Shown piece after piece: positions 45,873 through 56,200 of a stretch of 64,000 nucleotides of DNA. The notes below the pieces were generated by a model. The model was not told where the DNA came from, ran no database searches, and worked only from the letters and a program-made list of their open reading frames with translations. This stretch comes from Thunnus maccoyii. Taxonomy: Eukaryota > Chordata > Actinopteri > Scombriformes > Scombridae. How positions within the stretch are numbered: position 1 is the first letter of the stretch; each line of letters begins with the position of its first letter. The stretch covers positions 18,896,042 to 18,960,041 of the forward strand of contig NC_056543.1 in NCBI RefSeq assembly GCF_910596095.1. The letters run 5' to 3'. Made by a program: the position numbers and the translations under genes.

Positions 45873-46277
45873 CGTGCGTGTGTCTGTTTGTGCGTGTGTT
45901 GGACTCTTACTGTCAGTGATGAGGGAGTGTACCGCGGTGATGTGTCTCCTCCCTAGGCCGTGACTCCTGGACAGCACGCAGTCCACGTAAATGTCCCAGA
46001 AGAGCCGGGCCAGGTCCCAGAACAGCTCCGTGTGTTTGTTGTTGTCTGAAGACCTTAGAAACACCATCAGGTCCCAGAAGGCGGGCACTGTGTCAGCGAT
46101 CCTTGGGGAGCGCATCTCGAGCAGCAGAGCCGAGGAGGAGTCCCAGCACTGCGGGTTTGCCCGGTGGGCCGTCAGCGGGTCTACCTGGCCCGGCTTCTGG
46201 CCCTGCAGCGGCGCGGCACACATGCAGCTCAGCACAAACACTGTGGCCGCAGGTATGTTCAGGAGCCGCGGGACCAT
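42612..46277 (-). CDS. fam237a: FAM237A / neurosecretory protein GL (NPGL) precursor, two coding exons, 160 aa
   Basis: FAM237A is a hypothalamic neuropeptide precursor and a reported GPR83 agonist. Exon 45911-46277 starts with ATG directly after a TGTGCAG acceptor and ends ACA|GTAAGAG. Exon 42612-42727 resumes in the matching phase (1 + 116 nt) and ends TAA. Residues 1 to about 26 form a signal peptide (ATVFVLSCMCAAPLQG). The mature region runs about 82 residues, with two Cys (PQCWDSS, YVDCVLSR) presumably disulfide-bonded and the conserved blocks VPAFWDLMVFL and LFWDIYVDCVLSRSHGL. It is followed by G-R-R, an amidation plus dibasic cleavage site that would give a Gly-Leu-amide end. The C-terminal exon shares VRRSG with mammals, so that exon is slightly less certain. 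A non-coding first exon may end at 46680. Confidence 0.9.
42739..42819. repeat. (CA)n microsatellite, (UG)n in fam237a pre-mRNA, next to the 3' splice site
   Basis: About 40 CA units on the plus strand. On the gene's strand this is a GT repeat ending 11 nt before the acceptor AG. Confidence 0.95.
43280..44080 (+). mobile_element. LINE reverse-transcriptase fragment (L2/Rex/CR1-like) in the fam237a intron
   Basis: ELRKKKANFFIDLINDAKGN and a WENINRVLKKDRN block are followed, in other frames, by an RT-like stretch: VISKVIERLICDQ, then HHSTETA-like, then DAVFLDFKKVFDT. Short, frameshifted, and opposite in strand to fam237a. Confidence 0.6.
44363..44415. repeat. (TAAAC)n tandem repeat
   Basis: About ten taaac pentamers, possibly the 3' tail of the preceding LINE fragment. 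Confidence 0.9.
45229..45687. mobile_element. 459-bp non-autonomous element with CAGTGGTG termini
   Basis: Starts cagtggtggaag and ends cttcaccactg, an inverted match. Internal sequence matches the element at 34701-35198. It lies in the fam237a intron. Confidence 0.65.
45839..45900. repeat. (TG)n microsatellite, (AC)n in fam237a pre-mRNA, next to the 5' splice site
   Basis: A pure run to 45868, then gcgtgcgtgcgtg variants to 45900. On the gene's strand an AC-rich tract starts ten nucleotides into the intron. Confidence 0.95.
45911..46277 (-). CDS. fam237a: fam237a main coding exon (signal peptide, mature peptide, amidation site)
   Basis: 122 codons plus one base. The end SRSHGLGRRH contains the Gly donor for amidation and the Arg-Arg cleavage pair. 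Confidence 0.92.
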
Positions 46278-46680
46278 CTGCACAGGGCAAAACATACCAC
46301 ATTTAAGCTGTTTCTACTACTGAATCATCAATTAAGTTCAATTAACAAGTTGATTAAGCTACATTTGATTATTTAGCTCGTTTAGCAGCTTAGTAAACAC
46401 TCTGAAAACACCTCTCAAAACATTTTCTTTGCAATTTAACTGCTTGATGTTACCTAGATTGCATTCCAGGCTACATCTGCAAACTAATATGTCAGTCTGT
46501 GTAAGTCTTATTGCTGGCTAATAAATAAATATTACACTGAATAGTGGCATATAGTCCTGATAAGTAACAGTTACTAACCAGAAAAAAAAAAACATAATAT
46601 AGGCCTAAATTTAAATAATACTATAAACGTAATCAAAATGCAATACAACTAGAATATCTTCCAATAAAAGACTACTTACC

Positions 46681-46800
46681 ACTAAAGCTGGGCCGACTAC
46701 CAAGACTATAGTGTTGATTGGAGTTTGGTAAGTATATGTTGGGTCTTAATTGACGTCAGTGCCTCCCTCCTTTGCAGGCAGTGTTAGCCCACCGCTTGTC
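46681..46800 (-). other. fam237a: Possible fam237a non-coding first exon and promoter region
   Basis: A strong donor, TAGTG|GTAAGTAG, at 46679-46680 reads toward the coding exon. Inference only. Confidence 0.35.
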
Positions 46801-46811
46801 ACGTATATCAA

Positions 46812-49800
46812 TCATGTTTTTTTCAATAATATATGCAGCCTTATCTTAAGAAAAAAAAATGCAGCTCTTATCAGAATAACATTAGAATAATGAACCTGCA
46901 TTGTACAAAAAGTGCAATGTACGCAGGTGAATTGTCCCTTGAAAGGGTACAAATTATTTTTTATTATTGTGCTGTAAAGGTTTGTCCAGCAAACACTGAT
47001 CAGTCTGGTCATCAGGGGAAAATAGCTCCTAGCTGGCTCTTCCAGCTCATAACTGATCAATAGTGAGAGCTTCCCTGCAATCATACTTTTCAAAAATAAT
47101 AACATTTAAGAAACCTGATTTCTACTTTTCACAGATGAAAACTCTGCTGTATTTTACGTTAATATTATTGATACTACAGAGACAAACTAGCCATATGAGT
47201 GGTCCACTTGATTAAAGGATTGGTTCATATTTTTAAGTCAGTCTCAATTAAATTTAACATGTCTGTTGGGCTGCAACTAACAATTAATTTAATTATCAAT
47301 TAATGTTTTTCTTGATTCATTTTTTGCTCAATTAAATGTTGGAAGAGTCGTTGGAGCCCAAGTTGACATCTTCAAATAGCTGTTTTAGTCCAACCAACAG
47401 TAAAATCTAAAGATATTCAATGTACTATAATGAAAGTCAAGGAAAAGCAGCAAGGTCTCACATTTTAGAAGTGCTTAAAATTACTTAAGAAATTAATTGT
47501 TAATAATTAATTGATTGTTTCTAACATGTCCCAGACTGATCATTGTGCTGGATGACATCAAATCAGTCCTCTGGCAGTGAATCTTTTGTATGATCAAAAG
47601 ACTTTTGACTTCTTTGCATTAAGAAAACCAGATTGTTTGTGGTGCAAATAAAGAAAATAAATCATTTTGTGATCATAATGTATCCTACATTGACATCTGT
47701 GTTTTATTGGATTAGAGAATCTTCATTCAGAGCTTTAATGCAATGTAGTATATATAGTGCTCAATGCATATGTATGTATGTGTACACAGGACAAACGTTT
47801 CCAGTTCAAGATAAAAAGCCAGCACATGCAATCCCACCTCAGAAACTGGGGAGGGTCTTCTATCTGTAAAAACAAGCACAGTGATGAATAGTGTTTCAGA
47901 GAGTGGTGCACGAGTTACATCTATGCTTTTACTGAAATGTCACATGCATATCTGATCTCAAATGTAATTATTTTCACAGTGAGAGGCCAACACTAAATGT
48001 ACTGGGTGGGATTGTTACTCAGTTACTCATTCTTCTGATGATGCAAAAAAGTAGACTTTATGACAATTTCCATTGCAAGGCCTAAATTATAAACTTAAAT
48101 GTAATGTTACGGTGCTTCTAGACAGGAAGAGAGGCTGGAAAGAACAAATTATTATTATTAAATGAGAAATAATTTGAGTTTTGCACTATGAGGGAAGAAC
48201 ATTTCTAAGACATGTGTACAGAGATTTTTTCTCCACACACTGATCAACGTCATATAGATCAGTGTTTATATATGTGTGTGTGTGTGTGTGTGCGTGTGTG
48301 TACTGGAGTGCATTGTATTGAAAAGTCCTAATATTATTGCTCATTCAAGAGAATGACTAACACCACATGTTGGAATTGAGAGTGCATGAAAACCAGTTAG
48401 CAAGTGAGCAGAGCAACACTTAGCTAAAAATAATTGATAAACTGTTCAAATATAAAAGTAATGGATAAACAGCTCAAATAGTTATGTTAAAGTAATGAAT
48501 AAACAGTTGAAACAGTTAAAACTTTTAACAAAAAGTAGCCACTTATTTATCACTGATGCCCCGACACACACACACACAGTCCACTCACAGTGTCTTCCTA
48601 ACATACTCGCTCACTGTATGTGAGAGCATGAAAAATTGTCCAGATATACTACGAGCAATGTTTCAGTGCTGAGTCTGAGTACATGAGATGTTTATAAATG
48701 CACCGTATGGAGCGGAGGGACATACAACTGCTGAGTGTCGTGAGTTCTGGAGGAGACAGCCGGGAGCAGAGCTGGAGCTTTGGGAGGAATAACACCTGTG
48801 AGTCACACGGGATTCTGCTCTGATCCTGAACCATTTACTGGTGGGAGAAGAGCTCAGAGTTCATTTTTAAAACTTTGAGCCGCAGCAACAGTGAGTGCTC
48901 TCTGTAGCTACTGGCTAGGGGGGCTAGGGGGTTTACATCAGTTTATATGTAGCAACATCATCATGCAGAAACCTACATCAGGTTACATGGGAAAAAGTTT
49001 TTTGAAGGGCTTGGAAAAATGGCATTTTGATGCTAAAACATACGTACCTTGATCAAAATTTGAATTTTCAGATTTGAATACATATGGAACACTAATGTGA
49101 AGCTACAGAATGACATAAAAACCTCAAAAACTCAAACAATAATGTATCCACCCTTTAAACTATTGAGAAAGCTAAAATTATATGCATAAACAGTTGATAA
49201 ATGGTTGGAACAGTTATATAAAAGTAATGGAAACACATCCAGCGGACTGTTTAGACAACCTGATGAATGTAAGTCCAATATTCACTCCCCTTTTAGCACT
49301 TTCTCTCCCCCAACTCCTGAGGGAAATATGTGTCTCTTTATCTGCTAAATGCTCCACTATGTTCACCAGCTGGTTGATAACTGTCTGATGTTTGGTTTCA
49401 GGCAGCTAGCGTGCTGATTATCACTGCTGAAAACAGCTGCCTGCTGCATAAACAATGCTGGTGAGAGCAGAGCTGCAGGGGTGAAAATCAAGATAGTTAT
49501 CTGAAACAGACTGAAAGGCTCTGCAGAGCTGCAAAGTTGGTTGATTCACTGTGGTTTTGTTAGAGAGAGACCATCTCCATGTTATAGCCCTTTAATCCAT
49601 TGTTTAATAGGCCTATAGAAAATATTTATATTGATTTGTGGAGTGTTAAGGGTTTTGTAGCACGAGCAACCAATTAATTCTCGATGTGATTTAGTATGCT
49701 TTACTGGAGTCCCCCTGGATAGAGTGTGAAATCTTGTTACTGAAACTGTAAGAGATCAGCAAAACTGAGTTTTCTCAACCATCTTCTTAATGATATGGTC

Positions 49801-51480
49801 CTATGAACACATAATTTTCTTCCAAAGTTAGAAGAGTTTTGGTTAATTGACATGAGAGATTTCTGTGTGCCAATGCTCTTCTTTCTTTTAGCTCAAGAAA
49901 GGGTGATGTCAAGTAGTTCCTTCACCAATCAGGACTGAATCAAAATGTTATGACAGACAAATGTAATTTGACCTCCAATACTTTTGTTATCTGACAGCTA
50001 TAGTTGCTAATTATGCTTAAGATCAAGATTTTACATAAAAAATATGTTTATAAAATACACTGAGCCACAGGTAGGGAACCACTGGACTGTAAGCTATATG
50101 AAATATTTAAAACTAGTTCCACCTCAACCCTGCAAACAGTAAAATGCTACTTGCGCATTGATGCATCAGTATTAACTTATAATATAATTTATATATCAGT
50201 GGCAGGGGCCAATTTTCTCCAGAACATTTGTTTAATTTGAATACTTTAAGTGATAATACTTCTGCACTTTTACTTAAGTATGATTTTGAAAGCTGGACTT
50301 TTGGAGTATTTTCACATTGTGGTTTTAGTAATTTTACTTACGTGAAGGATCTGAGAACTTCTGCCCTAAACTTTGAATCTGTAGGACCATAAATGTTGCA
50401 CCTATTTTAAAAGTTTGAATTACTGAATAGTAAGATGTTTTTAGGCAAAAATGTATTTTTCTTTTTTTTCTGTTGTTTACAAACATTTTAAATTCTGTGA
50501 CAAAAAGTTAATTGAGCTTGATAACTGTTCTTAAGCTTTCAATTGTAACATATGATCTTCCTCAGCAGACAGAGTTTAGTTGATATGACATTTTAAATGT
50601 CCACAACACTTTAAGGACCTTTATCCATGTTATCTTAAAGTGAGACTTAAGTCATTTTTGAATAAGAAATAACACATTCTTCCTTTTACAAATAAAGGTT
50701 TAATTTACATGCAATAAAACACAATGTGACTCAGTTCAGTACACTTGTTCTGGTGTGACCAGTAGCTTATGGTGGCTAATATTAGCTGACATGTTGCTGT
50801 GTTTTGTTGACTATACAACTCTTGTCTACTTGTGCTACTGGTACACTACATTTTAGATTTTTCCATTATCCCATAATTCCCACTTCTATACAGCTGAGAG
50901 AAAAAAGTTGAGATTGAAAGTTAATTTTTGACTTTGGAAACAGCAGCTGACAAAACAGTCACCACAAGGTCAGAATAAATTCAGCTACTGAATGGACCTA
51001 ATGGTGAGATTGTTTTGCCAAATGTTAAATTAGTTTAGTTGTAACAGACAGGTCCTGTTTTGAAAACAGAAAAATTGAATTCAAGAAAGAACAGATACCC
51101 TCTTCTAATCTAATCTATATAGATTAGACGGACATATTTTCTGTACTTAAAAAAATAACTTGCCTGTTTGAAAAGAACGAATAGTCAATAATACCCTGAA
51201 AGAATAAAAGGCTTCTAACGAATAACACTGAATAAATCTGTGGACAATATATGTGAAGTGATATATGCAACAGTGAAATATATAAGTATTGTCTATACTA
51301 ATTCATAAAGATGTAGCTTTATGCTTGTCTTAGCAGAGCAAATGTAAATGTAAAAAGTTCATCAGAAAGTCAGCTACACTGAAATGCTGTCATATTTGTC
51401 ATATAGCAGTTATGCTTCACAGGATAAATAAAGTAAAGTGATAATTTGATAGAGAAAGAGACAGAGACGCTCTGATAAAA
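46812..51480. other. Intergenic between fam237a and adam23, no gene recognised
   Basis: Contains a diverged copy of the dispersed repeat at about 47265-47530, a (TG)n tract at about 48272-48300, and a patch at about 48690-49620 in the style of fish MITE sequence (taggggggctaggggg; ccatgttatagccctttaatcc). No open frame resembles a known protein. Confidence 0.45.
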
Positions 51481-51489
51481 TTTGTCTGT

Positions 51490-53231
51490 AGTTTATTCAT
51501 CGGTCCAACTGTACATGATGCAGTGAGAGAGGGACACCAGACGATGAGTAACATGGAGGATTACAACAATGCCAGTGCTATGGCAGCACCTGGAACACAC
51601 CAACTATCAGCTGGACTGGAAATAATAGCCCTGCACAAGGAAACTGTTCAGGCCTCAATATGTACAGGCACCATACAGTGTGTGTGTTTGTGTATTTGTG
51701 TGCATGTGTGTGATTAAAAATATCAGATCGATTGGATGAAAAAACACACAAAAATGATTTTCAGTTCCACAAATGTAAAAGAAAAGGTGCTCTCTCGCTT
51801 TTCGTTGTAAATATTAATCCAGTTCTTTTTTATATTTGTCCATTCGTAGTTTGAGTACGTTGAAGCGAAATGAAACGAGACGTGGGAGTGGCCAAATACA
51901 AAAGTTTAGCTGATTAGCGGAGGTTTCTGTAATTCCATGTCTATGTTGATATCATTATTACCCATACTTTTGTGCAATATCTCTCTTTGCATAGTAAATA
52001 AAAGTTAAATGTTTTGTTGTTGACATGCACCTATCTTTTGTAGTATATTTTTCTTGCGGATTTTTGGGGGCTCCCATATAGAATTATAAGCCCACTATAG
52101 TGATTGCATGCAGCGTTACCAGTAGAGCTGAACTTGACTTCTACTAAGAGTTTATGAGAGCAAAAGGCTAAGCTGGGTATAGTGGGTGTTGATGAGGACT
52201 GTTAAGTGAGACCTGGCTGGACAGGTGAGCGCCTGCATGGACAGACTTCATGCCCTCAGCAGTAGGAGAGGCACCACTGGCTGCAGACAGAGGGGAAAGT
52301 GCTCTGTGTGCAACAACATCCATATGTTCAGGGTGATTGGTTCTTTGGCTTTTGAGTCACTGTTGAAAACACTGCGGGGTGGGGGCGGGGGGGTTGGGGA
52401 AATATTGTGACGTTGAATTGTCCTGATCTCAGTCTGAATCCCTCTAGAACTGACATGCTTCTCCTCGACACCACAGCTGCGTAACCTTCGCAGTCTGTGC
52501 AGCGTGCGGTTACGATTTTGGCCCGAATCACAATTGCAGTTTTTTCAATAACATTGCCAAAAACACCCGCTATACAACATGCTTAGATAAAAAACAAAAG
52601 CAATTGATGTCCTTGTAAAATATGCTGTTAAATTCCAAACCTGAACTCCTCTCTTATGTACAATTTTGCAACCTGTGTGTGTGCATTCACTATGTGGTCT
52701 GCACTGCCCTTACGGGTCCTCACATGAAGCCTTTTTTATGCTTCGTAATCATCTATAAAAAAACAGAGTTTGCTTTTTAATGAGGTTATTCCCTGCGTTG
52801 CATTTTTTTTCTCTTTATATGTTTTTTTTTTTGCAGTATATTCATAGCTTTCGTAGCCATGCAGAGCCCTGCGGGGAGGGCTCTTCATGCCAGAGGGGCC
52901 AGCAAGCAGCACGCTTTGTGCGGATAATCATGCCAGGTGAGAGAGTGGTGTGGATTCCGCCTGAACGCCTGTGCACTGGCACTAAAGAATGGAAGAGGAG
53001 CTCTGTCATTCTAGAGATCAGGGTGGGGGTGGGCGTTACATGGGTGAAGTGGAGTTTGAAAAGGCTGCATTTCTAATGTCACTACGATGGAATTTGTTAA
53101 AATGTCCTCTATGTCTTTTTCAAGTAAATCTAATGCCAAAGATCAGCAGCAATAAGTGCAGTCCAGCTGTCAGGTAGCCCATTAAAGGAAGCCTTGAAGG
53201 AGTCCATCTCTGATTACCATCTCTCCTTGGG
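51490..53231 (-). other. adam23: Possible adam23 3' UTR
   Basis: Lies directly 3' of the adam23 stop. The first plausible minus-strand AATAAA seen is near 51492 (plus gtttattcat). The UTR extent is inference. Confidence 0.3.
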
Positions 53232-53277
53232 TTAAATGGCTGTGGCGTTGGGGTCGTATCGCCGTTTCTTCACATTT
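53232..53277 (-). CDS. adam23: adam23 last coding exon (cytoplasmic tail)
   Basis: Acceptor CTCATAAG. Fifteen codons and TAA: the split Lys or Glu codon and then [14 protein letters not shown]. The KKRR stop-transfer cluster follows the membrane segment. Confidence 0.88.
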
Positions 53278-56200
53278 CTTATGAGGGAGACAAGAAACAC
53301 GTGTCAGCGTCAGCTATTAGCACATCTGTAAACATGACAAGTGCAACCTGGACAAGCAACCGCACTCATCTCTTCAGTTTACAATAGTCGACTCACGAGT
53401 AAACAGTTCTGGCAAATGAAAATTTTTCATTTTTGAGGATTTCAAGATCAAAATGCTGAAGATGTGTGAGTGAGGAAAGGTTGGTCCATGTTGGCCAGTA
53501 CAGCCTGGTCTGCAAAGAGGCAGACAGGGGTATTTATATTCACAAACCTTCATATGTCAGTATGTGATGATGCACAGTATGGTAAACTTGTTTTTCTTTT
53601 TATTACAAGACCATACTGAAGACCAGTGTCAGATGACATCAATGAAAACTGTCACCAGGTTCATTAAGCAAAAGAACAAACTTCTACTTTCACAAAAGCT
53701 GATACCAGAATATGAATTTTGAAGGTCTGTGAATGTAAATATCCCCTGTTGCCTGCTTGCAGACAACTGCCAACTGGCTTGTGCGTGCAACATCAGTTTA
53801 CAAGGTGAAGTGTAGGAGACATGTCTCATTACCAGTTTTGATGGGAAAGACATTAGTTCCACTCAAAACATATTCATCTGGGAGGAAAGAGCTAACATAC
53901 AATATACTCTATAGAGGAGGGAAAGAGGAGACAACCACATCAACAACAACCACAGCAGCAGCAGCAGCAACGATAAATACTACCACAACAGTGGGACAAC
54001 AACAAATACGACAACAGGAGTGATGCATAACCTCCCCGTACTGTGGCTTGTTGTGGGGCTTCTATCACTCTGTCATGCACCTGTTCCAATAGTAGGCCAG
54101 TTGAAGGTGGCACTATTGCTGTGCGTGGTTCATGCAGTGCAATGCGCCGTGTCTGTACCAGGTCTGTGAAGCAGGCAGCAATGGCAGCTGGTGTGGGCGG
54201 GTCCGAGAGTCCTGCTCTGCTCTAGGGCGGAGCCTGGCCATCCAGGTGGGTGTGGCCAGCCATGGCACAAAGGCTGCGGCAAACAAAAACGGTCCTGGCT
54301 TCTCTCTCTCTCACCACTCCATTTAAAGTCTCACCCTCAAACAGTAACGGATTGGGAAAAAGATCATGGAAGCGATGAGAGCACGACAACCCTGGACCGA
54401 ATCACTCTGGGTTCGGCTCAGCCTTTGTGCAATGAACTGACCTCCTCCAAATCAAGAAGTCAACATGCAGAAATGTTTTGTTTCTTATTCTTTATCTCCT
54501 TCTTTTTGTTTTCTTTTTTGTGACAACCATGATGCTTTGCTATTTGGCATGCTTTGGTGGCTGCAGGATTGTGTTTCTCAATTATTCCTTAGGCCTATTT
54601 AGATTAAGATAAAAGATGTAACACCCCTGTTGCTCAAGACAGCAGGCTAATCAGTGGTAGATTGGAACATATTCAACATAAACTATTGTACAATAAAGTA
54701 CATTTCCTGGCTACAAAGAGGTATGTTAGATGGTCTATCTTTGGATTTCAGAGGGGAAATGAGATTTTAACTTAAAAAATACAGGCATACACAAGCTTTT
54801 TGTAACCATTTAACTCTTAAAAGTACTTTCCCCTCTGTTTTGCGTCACTGTCATAAGATCCTTCACTGAACATGCATGTCAAGCATTGAGCTCTGCCCGT
54901 CCAATCAGTTTGAGGTTCTACTACAGATCCACAGAAGACCCCCCACATGGTGTCTTTCCAAATCACCCTAACACATTTACACCCCTGAATGTCACATACA
55001 GTCTCTTAATTAGAACAACAAATATACACTGGATGAAGCTGAGCATTTCAGACACGTGTTAGGCATGTGCTTTCCAGTGTTCACAACAAAACTTTTCAGA
55101 AAGATTACTCAATTTAAAAAGCTTTATGTTTGTGCGCTGTTCAGTCTGGGGTCCATATTCTGTAGCAGGAGCTCAAACCCTGGTGTCTAGAAGCAGCAGG
55201 GATGCTAGAGTTACAGCAGGAGAGGCATGCGGCGTGTTGCTTACTTAAAGCCCCATCCAGTCCCCCCCAGCACTATGGCAGCCACAAGGATGGCTCCGGC
55301 GATGGAGCCTATTATTAGATTGGTGGCACTAGGACCTGTAAAGGGTTATGGGGAAAAAGACATGAGTTTCTATACTCACTCAATGTATCAATAACATGTA
55401 ACTATACAGAGACGATTTCACATGGAACAGAAAACATACCATAAGTATACTATTACAGTAAAATGAATCTGAATCTGAGACTGTATTTTGCATGCTTTTC
55501 AGCCCCCTTAGTGTGCAACGTGAAGACAATGAGGTAAAGGCCCTGGGAATATTTACATTTATCTGGTGTCAGCTGAGGTAGTGATTATCAGTGGTCTTTT
55601 TTTTATTAAGGTTGTGCAGAGGACTAGACCCTGGGTATCCATCACTGTATGTATATATGTATATGTGGCCTGCAGTATGAGTGGTAGAAAATATTTTTAG
55701 GGGTCCCAGTCACCACACAGCCTACCACTGACTGGCAAGCCAGGTCACTAACTGGACACTTCTCAGGACTGTTTTTCCATCTAAATGCCCCACATGCCCC
55801 AGAAAGGAGAGGATCACAGGAGCAACCACATAACGACTAAGAATAAGAGAAAGAAAAGGGACAAGAAGAGGAAGAGGGAAGATGGAGAAAGAGGCTTGTA
55901 GTAATGGGGAACAACAGGAAGTGGCAGGAGAGGAGGAGGAGGAGGAGGAGGAGGAATCCATCAATCAATCACACGACACTGAAAACATCCAATCACATGA
56001 CAATTATATGGTCATCACCAACACACAAGAAAACACAAAGCCACCGGGACGCACACACGGGCTCAGGCCGGCTCACGAGACCGCCCGCACACTGAGGCAC
56101 CACTATGAGAGGAAGAGCTGTGAAAGGGTTAAAGATGCTTACTCTATTCCCCACCCTGTGCCTCCAAAAATCACCCCCAGGGCCAGAATGGTCCCTGCTA

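Noticed and set aside
46093-46376. Open frames of 66-110 aa on both strands at fam237a
   Set aside because: GC-rich shadows of the fam237a exon, with no conserved features.
52780-53177. Possible plus-strand gene of about 98 aa with a hydrophobic start
   Set aside because: No recognisable family, no splice support, and it overlaps the likely adam23 3' UTR on the other strand.
53757-54523. Plus-strand frames of 60-110 aa
   Set aside because: They fall in the adam23 last intron, are driven by CAA/CAG and GC-rich repeats, and show no conserved motif.
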